A program made the position numbers and the translations under genes. A DNA stretch of 64,000 bases from Gracilaria vermiculophylla (lineage: Eukaryota; Rhodophyta; Florideophyceae; Gracilariales; Gracilariaceae), in assembly GCA_019155205.2 (NCBI GenBank), contig JAHNZQ020000181.1, forward strand, positions 120,704-184,703, read 5' to 3'. The notes below the pieces were generated by a model that saw only the letters and a list, made by a program, of their open reading frames with translations, was not told the DNA's origin and ran no database searches. Each line of letters begins with the position of its first letter. Within the stretch, counting starts at the first letter, position 1. Positions 40,979 through 50,516 of this stretch are shown here, piece by piece.

Positions 40979-42682
40979 TTACACAGAGTACGTCGACGAC
41001 GCGTCGTCCGTGCCCGCGCCGCGCGACACGCCCGACGACGACGGCGGTCGCGGCGTCTCCTCCCGCAGGTCCGCCTCGCGCGCGCGCTGCTCCGCCTGCG
41101 CCGCCGACGGCCCGCCGTCCGGAAAGTCGCCGCGCCCGTAGATGTCGCGCACAATGCTCTGCTCGTACAGCAGGTCCGACGGGTCCGGCACGCCCAGCGG
41201 CCCGGACGACGAGTAGTCGCTCTCCGACTGCTCGGCCGACCGGCGGTACACGGCCCACAGGCCCAGCATGATCACCAGGATGAGCGCAAACGCCCCCACG
41301 CCCGCAATCAGCACAATCGTCCACGTCGCCAGCCCGGCCGACGCCGCCGCTGACCCCGTGCCGGCCACCGCCTTGTTCACGCTCATCTGACCCAGCGTCA
41401 GCTCGTCGCACTCGTAGCCGGTCGCCGTCTGGAACTCGCACGAGTCAAACTCTTCGTTCAGCTTGCTCTCCACGCTGGACGCGTCGTCGCCGTCAATGTA
41501 CCCGGCGCAGTCCATCAGCGCCGATCCGCTCGTCAGCCCCTGCAGCGCGCAAGTGCTCGAGCCCAGCGTCGAACAGAACCGGTCCAGAATCTTTTGAGCG
41601 TCGGCCGCCAGCAGCGTCTCCGGCGACGACTTCTCCACGCTGATCACAGCCGTGAACGTCGCCTGCGTGTCCGACTCGGGCAGCTCGGCCACCAGCGTCG
41701 ACGCCAGCGCAGCCGCGCCCGAGTCGTCTCCGGACGCCACAATGTCGTCGCCCATCACCACGGCGGGCTCGCCGTCACACGTGATGGACGCCTTGCCGGC
41801 CGCCGAGATCTTGAACGCCACCAGCTGGTCGGGCAGCGACAACGTGGACGCATCGCGCTCCCAGTCCGCGCTGCTGCCGCCAATGGTGATGGTCACCTTG
41901 CTGACGGGCGACGCCTTGGGCGGCGTCAGCAGGTTGTACATGGGCACCTTTACCATGCCACCCGACGTGGTCACCGCGCCTCCGTACGCCACGCACGCCG
42001 GCTCGGGCGACGTGGCCTGCTTCACGTTGAGCACGGTCTCGAACGACTCGCCGCCCATGGTGATGGCCGGCGCGTCAAAGTTGATGATAAAGTTGCCCGT
42101 GCCCACGCGCAGCGTGGCGATGCGCAGCGTGAAGGAGGACGACGAGATGGAGGTGCCGGCCATGTCGATTTCCTTCATGTACGGGCCGGAAAGTTCCTTG
42201 CCCGAGATGGTGGTGCCCGAGATGTCGACGGCGCGGCCGTCAACACCCACGGCCTTCACGTCGTACGACGTGGTGCCCGACTGGCCCACGGAGATGCCCT
42301 CGGCGTCGTCGCCCGACACAACGTTGCCGTCCTGCAGGATGACAAAGCCGGCGGCGATGACGGTGCCGGTGATGGACTGGTCGCCCACGCTGACGGTGTA
42401 CGTGGCGGAGCCGACGTCGCCGGTGAAGGACAGCGGGATGGTGTAGTTGGTGTAGCCGGCGGCGGCCTCGGCGGCACTCGGGGTGCCGGCCGTGAAGAGC
42501 GAGGACGACGACACGGACACGTCAGCGTCGGCGCCCTTGTACAGGACGGAGACGGAGGCGGATGCGTCACCGTACGACGTGAGGACGGTGGTGACGGATT
42601 GGCCTTGGTCAAACTTGAGGTCGGTGGAGGATACGAGTGCGGCCATGAGGGCGGCGCACACGAAGAAGGTGAAGCGAACCAT
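40979..42682 (-). CDS. Type I membrane glycoprotein-like protein of unknown family
   Basis: The 567-residue product has a signal peptide (MVRFTFFVCAALMAALVSS), a long extracellular region of Ser/Thr/Val/Gly-rich beta repeats, a cysteine-bearing segment at about 385-440 (FCSTLGSSTCALQG, DCAGY, DSCEFQTATGYECDEL), one transmembrane helix at about 454-478, and an 89-residue cytosolic tail. The tail begins YRRSAEQ and contains SDLLYEQSIVRDIYGRGDFP, less biased than the rest and probably a functional motif; two Tyr-based sorting-like signals lie in it. No catalytic domain is seen. The ATG at 42682 is the first in frame and gives the signal peptide. A plasma-membrane or cell-wall-facing receptor or adhesion role is inferred. 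Confidence 0.68.
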   Translation of the reverse strand: MVRFTFFVCAALMAALVSSTDLKFDQGQSVTTVLTSYGDASASVSVLYKGADADVSVSSSSLFTAGTPSAAEAAAGYTNYTIPLSFTGDVGSATYTVSVGDQSITGTVIAAGFVILQDGNVVSGDDAEGISVGQSGTTSYDVKAVGVDGRAVDISGTTISGKELSGPYMKEIDMAGTSISSSSFTLRIATLRVGTGNFIINFDAPAITMGGESFETVLNVKQATSPEPACVAYGGAVTTSGGMVKVPMYNLLTPPKASPVSKVTITIGGSSADWERDASTLSLPDQLVAFKISAAGKASITCDGEPAVVMGDDIVASGDDSGAAALASTLVAELPESDTQATFTAVISVEKSSPETLLAADAQKILDRFCSTLGSSTCALQGLTSGSALMDCAGYIDGDDASSVESKLNEEFDSCEFQTATGYECDELTLGQMSVNKAVAGTGSAAASAGLATWTIVLIAGVGAFALILVIMLGLWAVYRRSAEQSESDYSSSGPLGVPDPSDLLYEQSIVRDIYGRGDFPDGGPSAAQAEQRAREADLREETPRPPSSSGVSRGAGTDDASSTYSV

Positions 42683-42729
42683 GGTTGTTGTTGGAGGTGC
42701 GGCGACACTGAAGCTCTCTCACACACGCA

Positions 42730-42768
<39 letters not shown>

Positions 42769-42769
42769 G

Positions 42770-42813
<44 letters not shown>

Positions 42814-43002
42814 AAGGAAGGGTGGAGACCCTCGGAGGGTGTGGGTGTCCGGGAAGGGGTCGGTTGAAGTGTGTGAGTGACGCACGACTCGCACGACGAA
42901 TAGGGGTTGGAGGGAGAACACAAAGCCGGCAGCGCAACTGGCGGGCACGGCTGTGCACTCGGGGGGAGGGGAGGGAAGGGGGGGGGGGGGGGAAGGAAGG
43001 AA

Positions 43003-43034
<32 letters not shown>

Positions 43035-43708
43035 CAAAAGAGTTGAGAAGGATTTTCTGTTACGAAGCAACGGACGCGAGGATGTGGGGAGGAAGGAGTC
43101 GGGCGGGGGCGCACGGGCAGGCGCACAAGAAGCGCGGCGGGCGAGAGCGGGGGGCGCAAACGTGCGGGGCGGGGAGGGCGGCCCGGGGCGGAGGCGAGGG
43201 GGACGGGGAGGGGGAGGCGCGGGGTGGGCGGGGGGGCGGAGAGGTCGGGGTGGCGGAGGGGGGGGGGGCGCGGGGATGGTTTTGAGGGCGACGTGGGGGC
43301 GGGCGGGGGGGGGGGGGGGGGGGGGGGGGGGGGAGGGGTTGGGGGGGGGGGGGGGGGGCGGGCGGCGTGCGCAGCAAAAAGTGGCGCGTCGGCAACGGAC
43401 GGCGGCGGCGCGCGCGTTTTAACACGCGCGCGGCTGACAGCGCGGCGCGCGCGCGCGCCGGCCGCACGTGGCGCGCGCGCTGACGCGGCGGCACGCGCTG
43501 TAAGCGCGGCGCGCGCCTACATCGCGGCGCGCGCGTGGCACGCGCGCTTACAGCACGCCGTGGGGGGGGCGCGCCGCGCTGCGGCTGCGGCTGCGGCTGC
43601 GGCTGCGGCGGCGGCTGCGGCTGCGGCCGCGGCCGGGGGGGGGGGCCGGAGGTGCGCGGCGCGCGGCGCGCGGCGCGCGGCGGCGGCGGCGCGGCGCGGG
43701 GCGCGCGC
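42683..43708. other. Divergent promoter region with very long poly-G runs
   Basis: About 1 kb between the type I membrane protein (minus) and the carrier (plus). It contains plus-strand G runs of about 37 (42730-42766), 42 (42771-42812), 26 (43009-43034), 29 (43305-43333) and 18 bases (43341-43358), among other G-rich DNA. Read in the direction of the minus-strand gene these are poly-C tracts starting about 48 bp before its ATG. Homopolymer lengths are unreliable in assemblies. Confidence 0.7.
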
Positions 43709-43957
43709 ATGCGGCAGCGGCAGCGCGAGGCGGAGCGGCGGCAGCGCGAGCGGCGTGTGGTGTTCCGCGCGCCGCCGGCGGTGCGCGCGCCGCGAGCGCG
43801 GCGCGCGGCGGCGGCGCTGGCGGCGGCGCGCGCGGCGGCGGCGGCGGCGGCGGCGCGGCGCGAGCTGCGCGCCGCCGTGCGCGGCGCGGCGGCCGAGGTG
43901 GTGGTGCAGCTGGCGCTGTACCCGCTGGACTCGCTCAAGGCGCGCGCGCAGGTGCGC

Positions 43958-43991
<34 letters not shown>

Positions 43992-44590
43992 GGCCGTTCG
44001 GCGGCGCGGCGGCGGCGGCGGCGGCGGCGGCGCTGGACGCCGGCGTGTTCTCGCTGGCGTACGCGGCGCTGCGCGCGCGCGGCGCCGGCGCCGGCGCGGC
44101 GGCGGCGGCGGCGTCGGCGGCGTCGGCGCTGGCCGAGGCGCCGTTCGCGCTGGCGCGCGAGCGCGTGCGCCTCGGGCTGGCGCCGTCGGCCGCGGCGGCG
44201 TGGCGGCGCGCGCTGGCGGCCGCCGGCCCGCGCGCGCTGTTCGCCGGCGCCGGCGCGTCGCTGGCGCGCGACCTGCCCTTCGAGGCGCTCGAGTTCGCCG
44301 CCTTCGACGCGCTGCGCGCCGCGCCGCCCGCCGCGCGCGCCCCCCCCTGGGCGCGCCACGCCGTGGCCGGCGCCGCCGCCGGCGCGCTCGCCGCCGCCGC
44401 GCTGGCGCCGCTGGACCTGGTGGCCACGCGCGCGCTCGCCCACCCCGCGCGCTTCCGCGGCGTGCTGCGTACGCTGTGCGCCGTCGCGCGCGACGGCGGC
44501 GCGCCCGCCCTCTTCCGCGGCGTCGGCCCCAAGGCGCTGCGCGAGGCCGTGGCCAGCGCCCTGTTCTTCGCCGTCTTCGACCCCGACTGA
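43709..44590 (+). CDS. Mitochondrial carrier family protein (SAM-carrier-like)
   Basis: The ATG at 43709 gives 293 residues, the normal size of a mitochondrial carrier, which exchanges metabolites across the inner mitochondrial (or plastid envelope) membrane. The three-repeat plan is visible: LYPLDSLKARAQV at about 71-83, EAPFALARERVR in repeat two, and LAPLDLVATRALAHP with GALFRG-like ALFRGVGPKALREA in repeat three. The second repeat lacks the usual acidic residue after the proline, as in several carriers. The arrangement resembles S-adenosylmethionine carriers, but substrate-contact residues cannot be judged in this alanine-biased sequence. Poly-Ala runs in the first loop (about 84-95) are composition-driven. 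The upstream open frame without ATG is not used. Confidence 0.78.
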
Positions 44591-45156
44591 CGCCGCGCCG
44601 CCGCCCGTAAACGCGCTCCAATTGCAACCGCCTCATCAATTCCAATTGCAACCGCCCCGCCCCCGTCGCGCACGCGCTCCAATTCGAAGCCGCCGCCCGC
44701 CGCCGCCGCTGCCCGCCCGCCTCCGCCGCCGCCGTGCCCCAACGCTCGTCGCCGCACCGCCGCGCGCGCTCAATTGCATCCGCGCGATATATGCAAATCG
44801 CGCACGGCCCGCGCGCCGCGCCCAACGCCCGCGCCGCTTTTTATTGCGCCCTCCTGCCGCGCCTCGCGCCGCCGCCGCTGTGTAAAGCGCCATGCGCCGT
44901 TCTTCACGGCGAGCGCGCCCCCGCGCGCCGCGCGCCTCCGCCGTCCGCCGCCCGCCGTGGCTGCCTGCGCCCGCCGCCGTTCACCGCCGCGCGCTGCCGC
45001 CGCCCGCCGCCACCAGCCCCCCCGTCACGCCGCGCCCCGCGCTCCTTCCCCGTCACCCCCCCGCCAAAGTATCTTGCAACGGCGCACCGCCCAGCATGCG
45101 CCGCCGCCGCCGCCGCCGTGCGCGCCCTCCGTGCCGCCGCCGCTCGAATTGCGCCG

Positions 45157-45189
<33 letters not shown>

Positions 45190-46070
45190 CAGCGCCGCCA
45201 CCACCAGCGCCGCCGCCGCTCCCGCGCCGCGCGCCCAACCGCTCCAATTGAGCGCCTCAAAAGCGCTTCCCCGCGCCGCCGCATCCCCCCCCCCCCCCCC
45301 CTTCCACGTGCTGCGCGCCCGCCATTGCGACGCACCCACCGCCCGCCCAACGGTCCGCCCGTCGCGCTCGCCCCCGTCTGTCGCGCGCTGCCAGCCGCGC
45401 ACGCTCACGCACACACGCGCCGCGCCGCCAACGGTCCGCCGCCGCGACGCCGCGCAGCGCGCCGTTCGCGCCGCCAGCTCGCCGTTCGCCGCGCGCTCGC
45501 CGCGCACACGCAGCCGCCCGTTCGCCGCCGCGCCGCCGCGCCGCCGCGCCGCCGCGCCATTTATCGCGCGCGCCGCGCCGCGTATCGACAGCGCGCCGCG
45601 AGCCGCGCCCGCGAGCGCCTGCGCTCCCCCGCCCGCTCCGCCGCGCATCGCCGCACGCGCCCGTCGCGCCGTCGCCACCCGCTTGCGTCAGCGCGCGCCG
45701 CGGGGGGAGCGCGCTGCGTCGCCGCTTGTATCGATTCCGCTTGCTTGCTTGCCTGCGCGCGCGCCCGCCCGCGCGCCCGCCGCTGCGCACCTCCGGCGAA
45801 CCGCCTCGCAGCCATTCCCGGACGGGAACACCGTCTCCGCGCTTCCGGTCGCATCTTGTACCGCGCTGCCTGTGCGCGGCAACCGCCTGCACCGCACCGC
45901 CCTCTGCTCCCTCCTCTTGCTTGCATCGCCACGCGCAGAGGAGAAGACGACGACGACGTCGACGACGACGACGACCACCACCACCACTGCAACAAACATC
46001 CACAACAAGCGCCACACGAGGCGCTGCCAAGTACTTTATATCCGCCAACCAATCAAAACGACAAACACAC
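44591..46070. other. 1.5 kb upstream region with repeated CAATTG motifs and a C-tract
   Basis: CAATTG-containing motifs recur in an otherwise CG-rich stretch: TCCAATTGCAACCGCC at 44618 and again at 44641, TCCAATTCGAAGCCGCC near 44679, and further variants near 44770, 45145 and 45243. A poly-C run lies at 45285-45300, two AACGGTCC motifs at about 45349 and 45429, and a TTTATATCC box at about 46035 before the ATG at 46071. Open frames on both strands are compositional. Confidence 0.5.
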
Positions 46071-47951
46071 ATGGACACGTACTGTGTATCGCCCGCGTCG
46101 CCGTCGTCGCCATCGCTCAATGTGCGCGCCGCCGATGCGCGCGACGACCTCAGCGCGCTGCACCTGATCAGCCTCGAGGGCGGCGCGGCGCTGTCGCCGC
46201 TGCCGCCGCTGCCGCCGCTGCCGCCGCTGCCGCTGCTGCCGCCGCTGCCGCTGCTGCCGCCGCTGCCGCGCGCGGCCGGCAGCGACGCTTGCGACTTTGA
46301 TGTGGCCGACCTCACCGACTTTGTGGGCGCCGCCTCCAGCTCGTGCACGCCCGAGTCGGCGCCGCTGGACATCCGCCTGGACGGCGACGACGACGGGGCG
46401 CCGCCCGACCTGCCCGCCGTCAACCTGGACGAGTTTGCGCGCGGCGCGGACGACGGCGCGCCCGGCCCCCCCCCCGCCTGCGTGCTGGCCGTGCGCGCCG
46501 AGCCGCTGGGCGCCGACGGCGTGGGCGCGCTGCTGCTGCGCGCAGACGGCGTGCGCTGCGACGGCGACGCCGCCGCCGCATGCGGCGACCGGCGCGACGA
46601 CATGGCGCACCTGCTGCTGGACGCGCCGGCGCCAGCGTCGCCGGCGCCAGCGTCGCGCGCGCCAGCGTCGCCCGCGCCGCGCGGCGACGGCGACGGCGAC
46701 GGCGACGGCGGGCGCGTGGTGAACCCGGACATGAAGGACGTGTGGCAGCTGCTGTCGCTGCTGTACTCGCACAAGGCGGTGAGCGAGCGCGACAGCCGCG
46801 CGGTGATGAACATGATGGCGGGCGGGGTGAGCGGCGGCGAGCTGCGGCGGTGGAGCGCGCGCGGCGACGGGCGCGAGGTGGCGCGCGCGCTGTGCGGCGC
46901 GGCGCGCGACGGCGCGGCGCGGCGGCGCACGTTTGAGCAGCTGTTTGCGCGCGGCTGGACGTTCAGCGGCGGCGGCGCGGCGCAGGCGGCGGCGGCGCCG
47001 CGCGCGGCGGCGAGCGCCGCGCGCGGCGACGGCGGCGGCGGCGGCGGCGCCGGCGGCGGCGAGTGCTGTGTGCGCGTGAACGACGGGGGGCACGGGGGGT
47101 GCTCGGGCGACGAGCTGCTGGACGCGGACGCGCTGCTGCTGGTGCAGAGCTTTGAGGCCAAGCAGCTGGCGGACGACGGGATGCTGGAGCTGCTGGACGT
47201 GGGCGACTCGGCGGCGCGGCTGGAGGCGATGGTGCGCATGCACGAGGGGGAGGTGGCGGCGGCGCAGACGGCGCACGAGGAGGCGGAGGGGCCGGAGGGG
47301 GCGGAGGGGCCGGCGGGGGCGGAGGGGCCGGCGGGGGCGGAGCGGCCGGCGGGGGCGGAGGGGCCGGCGGGGGCGGAGGAGGGGCAGGGGGGGCGGGAGG
47401 CGGCGGTAGGGCGCAAGCGGGGGCGCGGCGGGGGGGGGCGCGCGGCGCGGCGCGAGGCGGCGCTCAACGTGTCGGACGAGGAGCTGCTGCGGACGCGGCC
47501 GAAGAAGAAGCGGCGCGCGGCCAAGTTCGACAAGCCGGTGGCGTCGCGGTTCTGCCACGTGTGCTCGCGCACGCCCAAGAACGTGCGGCTGGCCACGTGC
47601 GCGCGCATCCGGCAGGGCACGTGCCGCAAGGTCGTGTGCGAGAAGTGCTTCGCCAAGTACGGCTACGGGCGCTTCGACGCGGCGGCGCGCGCCGACAGCG
47701 CGTGGCTGTGCCCGCACTGCCGCGCCGACTGCCCGCAGCGCGCGCAGTGCCGCACCTACCAGCGCATCAACGACCGCCTGCGCGTGAGCCGCCTGCGCCA
47801 GGAGGGCGCCAAGCGCGGCGCCGCCGCCGCCACCGCCACCGCCGCCACCGCCGCCGCCGCCCTCCCCGCCGACGCCGACGCCGACGCCCACACCGCCGCC
47901 GCCTGCGCGCGCCCGCGCAAGCGCCGCCGCCCCGCCGCGCCGCAACTCTAA
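46071..47951 (+). CDS. zf-4CXXC_R1 (CDCA7-like) zinc-finger protein
   Basis: The 626-residue protein has an acidic, low-complexity N-terminal half with Leu-Pro-Pro repeats (about 44-68), a middle part without a known domain (NPDMKDVWQLLSLLYSHKAVSERDSR at about 221-246 is the least biased), an 18-bp-encoded Gly/Ala/Glu repeat (47290-47385), a basic KKKRR nuclear-localisation stretch, and a C-terminal cysteine cluster at about 495-565. That cluster (CHVC, C, C, CEKCFAKYGYGRF, W-CPHC-x3-C-x5-C) matches the zf-4CXXC_R1 domain of CDCA7/JPO-type nuclear proteins, including the RYGE-like YGYG turn and the WLCPHC block. Members act in chromatin remodelling and DNA-methylation maintenance or as transcription regulators. 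Whether this is a true CDCA7 orthologue is unclear. The ATG at 46071 follows a TATA-like box. Confidence 0.72.
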   Translation: MDTYCVSPASPSSPSLNVRAADARDDLSALHLISLEGGAALSPLPPLPPLPPLPLLPPLPLLPPLPRAAGSDACDFDVADLTDFVGAASSSCTPESAPLDIRLDGDDDGAPPDLPAVNLDEFARGADDGAPGPPPACVLAVRAEPLGADGVGALLLRADGVRCDGDAAAACGDRRDDMAHLLLDAPAPASPAPASRAPASPAPRGDGDGDGDGGRVVNPDMKDVWQLLSLLYSHKAVSERDSRAVMNMMAGGVSGGELRRWSARGDGREVARALCGAARDGAARRRTFEQLFARGWTFSGGGAAQAAAAPRAAASAARGDGGGGGGAGGGECCVRVNDGGHGGCSGDELLDADALLLVQSFEAKQLADDGMLELLDVGDSAARLEAMVRMHEGEVAAAQTAHEEAEGPEGAEGPAGAEGPAGAERPAGAEGPAGAEEGQGGREAAVGRKRGRGGGGRAARREAALNVSDEELLRTRPKKKRRAAKFDKPVASRFCHVCSRTPKNVRLATCARIRQGTCRKVVCEKCFAKYGYGRFDAAARADSAWLCPHCRADCPQRAQCRTYQRINDRLRVSRLRQEGAKRGAAAATATAATAAAALPADADADAHTAAACARPRKRRRPAAPQL

Positions 47952-47952
47952 C

Positions 47953-48016
47953 TCCACATGTGCCTTCTTTTTATCTCTAACACCTCCACATGTGCCTTCT
48001 TTTTGTCTCTAACACC
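47953..48016 (+). repeat. 32-bp direct duplication in the 3' flank
   Basis: Two copies of a 32-bp unit beginning TCCACATGTGCCTTCTTTTT, differing at one position (A versus G before TCTCTAACACC), lie directly after the stop codon. They are probably in the 3' UTR. Confidence 0.9.
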
Positions 48017-48211
48017 CCCCCGCTCGCCAGTGTAAAGCGCCCAAACTAAATCCACCCCCCACCTCGTTTTAACCAATGTACACCTCATCCGCTTGTCCCT
48101 TGTTCCCCCACCCGCCCTTCCCCTCTCCGCCCTCTCCCCCCCTCTCCACCCTCTCCGCCCTCTCCCCCCCCTCTCCTCCCTCTCCTACATACATCGCCCT
48201 CCCCCCTCCCC
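48017..48211 (+). repeat. Pyrimidine-rich low-complexity tract before the gap
   Basis: A CT-rich stretch with repeated CCTCTCC motifs leading into the N run. No gene is seen. Confidence 0.7.
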
Positions 48212-48311
48212 NNNNNNNNNNNNNNNNNNNNNNNNNNNNNNNNNNNNNNNNNNNNNNNNNNNNNNNNNNNNNNNNNNNNNNNNNNNNNNNNNNNNNNNNN
48301 NNNNNNNNNNN
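48212..48311. other. Assembly gap of 100 N
   Basis: Exactly 100 unknown bases between a pyrimidine tract and a poly-C tract. The assembly probably failed in the low-complexity DNA. Confidence 0.98.
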
Positions 48312-48344
48312 CCCGCTCCACACACCCATCTAACAACCGCTTTC

Positions 48345-48475
<131 letters not shown>

Positions 48476-48480
48476 ATCCC

Positions 48481-49614
48481 ATGACCGCCGCGCTGCTCGC
48501 GCGCCGCCACGACGCGCGCCCCCCCCCCGCGCCGCTCCCGCCGCCCGACGCCGCGCTGTCGCCGCGCTGCGACCCCCCCGACGCGCGCCCCGACCCCGAC
48601 CTCGCCCCCTCCGCGTCGCTGTCCAAGCGCCGCCCCCCCCGCGTGTCCGCCGCCACCGCCGCCCACGCCCTCGCCTGCGCCCTGTGCATCATGGCCAGCC
48701 TCATGGTGTACTCGCTGCTGCAGGAGCGCATCATGACGCGCCCGTACGCGTCGCGCACCGCCGCCTCCACCACCGCCCTCTTCCCGCACTCGCTCTTCCT
48801 CGTGCTGGCCAACCGCATGCTGGCCGCCGTGCTGGCGCTGGCGCTCATCGTCGCGCGCGCCGACCCCTCGCACCTGCGCCCGGCCGCCCCGCTCGCCCAC
48901 TACGCCTCCGTGTCGCTGTCCAACGTCATCGCCACGTCGTGCCAGTACGAGGCGCTCAAGTGGCTCACCTTCCCCACCGTCACCATCGGCAAGTGCGCCA
49001 AGATGCTCCCCGTCATGCTCATCCTCAAGTTCCGCTCCGCGCGCCAGTACTCGTACGAGGACTTTGCCGTCGTCGCCGTCGTCCTGGCCGGCTGCGCCAC
49101 CATGATCTCCTCGGGCAACGTCGCCGCCACCCACCCCCCGGCCGCCGACGCCGACACCCCCTTCGGCTTTGCCCTCATGCTGCTGTACCTGCTCTTCGAC
49201 GCCGTCACGTCCACGCACCAGGAGGCGCTCTTCCGCGCCCACAACATGTCCGTGTACAACCAGATGCTCTACATCAACCTCTCGTCCGCCCTCATCTCCG
49301 TCCTGGCCCTCACCGCCCGCGGCGGCCTGCGCCACTCCCTCTCCTTCATCGCCCGCTTCCCGGCCGTGCTGCCGGACATCTGCACCCTGTCGCTGTCGGC
49401 CGTCGCGGGGCAGTTTGCCATCACCTACACCATCCACGCCTTTGGCGCCCTGCTGTACGCCGCCGTCATGACCACGCGCCAGTTCTGCTCCGTGCTGGCC
49501 AGCGACATCATCTTCAAGCACGGGCTCACCGCCGTGCAGTGGAGCGGCGCCACCATGGTCTTCGCCGCCCTGTTTTTCAAGCTGTGGAGAAAGGCCACGC
49601 GCGCGTCGGAGTGA
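48481..49614 (+). CDS. UAA-family nucleotide-sugar/PAPS transporter (SLC35B-like)
   Basis: The 377-residue multipass protein has a 55-residue Pro-rich N-terminus and about ten hydrophobic helices. The block CQYEALKWLTFPTVTIGKC then KMLPVML (154-180) is the hallmark of the SLC35B2/B3 group. The C-terminal FGALLYAAVMTTRQFCSVLASDIIF (321-345) with VFAALFFKLW matches the same group. SLC35B2/B3 proteins import the sulfate donor PAPS into the Golgi; the close relative SLC35B1 and UDP-galactose carriers share much of the pattern, so PAPS is the best but not the only reading. In a red alga it could feed sulfation of cell-wall galactans. The ATG is the first codon after the poly-C leader and the only start that includes the first helix. 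Confidence 0.82.
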   Translation: MTAALLARRHDARPPPAPLPPPDAALSPRCDPPDARPDPDLAPSASLSKRRPPRVSAATAAHALACALCIMASLMVYSLLQERIMTRPYASRTAASTTALFPHSLFLVLANRMLAAVLALALIVARADPSHLRPAAPLAHYASVSLSNVIATSCQYEALKWLTFPTVTIGKCAKMLPVMLILKFRSARQYSYEDFAVVAVVLAGCATMISSGNVAATHPPAADADTPFGFALMLLYLLFDAVTSTHQEALFRAHNMSVYNQMLYINLSSALISVLALTARGGLRHSLSFIARFPAVLPDICTLSLSAVAGQFAITYTIHAFGALLYAAVMTTRQFCSVLASDIIFKHGLTAVQWSGATMVFAALFFKLWRKATRASE

Positions 49615-49724
49615 CGACGCCCCACCGCCGCCGCCGCCGCCCCTTGCAAGCGCTAGTCCATAGATGAGTGCGCCGCGCGCGCCCACGCGCCCCCGCGCCC
49701 CCGCCTGCAGCTGGCGCCGCTGCT

Positions 49725-49758
<34 letters not shown>

Positions 49759-50516
49759 AGCAGCTCACACGCGCGCGCGCTGCGCGCGACGGCCACCCGC
49801 CACAGGCGCGCGCGCCGGCAGCCACTAAAGGCGTGAGCGCCAGCGGCGCCGGCGGCGGCACGTGGTGAGCACCATCGTCCACGCACTCGGTGCAGTGCGC
49901 GCGCGCGCGCGCGCGCGCATCGCGCTTGTGCCGAGCTGCGAGAGGGCCAACGTGCCGCTCCCCCGCCCTCTGCAGCCGCGCCGCGCCGCGCCGCCTCTCT
50001 CGCCCGCGCGCGCGGCGCGTCGCGGAAGCGCCGCGAGCCGCCGCGCCATTCGGCGCCTTGCACGCCCCCCACACGACATCGCCGTCGCGTGGGGGACGCT
50101 CGGCCGCGGCCGCCGCCGACGGCGCCGCTCACGCACGCACGCGAGCCCCTCCGCCGTCACAGCGCTACACGGCGCACACACGCGACGCTCCTAAAGTAGA
50201 CACATGCGTCGCACGAGTGTGCCCACGGCCACCGCCGACGGCGCCGCTCACGCACGCCAGCCGCTCTGTCGTTACAACGCCTCTACGCTGCGCACGCCCT
50301 CAGAAGAGCGCGTCTTTTTTTTTGTCAAGTGCCACCACCCCACCCCACCTTGGCCCCTCCCCCCCCCCACCTCCGTCCGCGATCGCTCCACATCCAAAAT
50401 CTCCCCACCCACAACGTTCCTTACGTCGCTGAGCAACAGACGCCGCACCGACTCGTGCTACGTTTCGCCCCGCCTGCCGCGTCACACACGGCCACTGTCG
50501 AGCCGTCCCCTCACCC
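49615..50516. other. Upstream region of the elongase gene
   Basis: It contains a CCG run (about 49723-49760), alternating CG runs (about 49897-49918), two similar blocks with GCCGCCGACGGCGCCGCTCACGC (about 50111 and 50230), and a short C-tract near 50357. No gene is seen. Confidence 0.5.
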
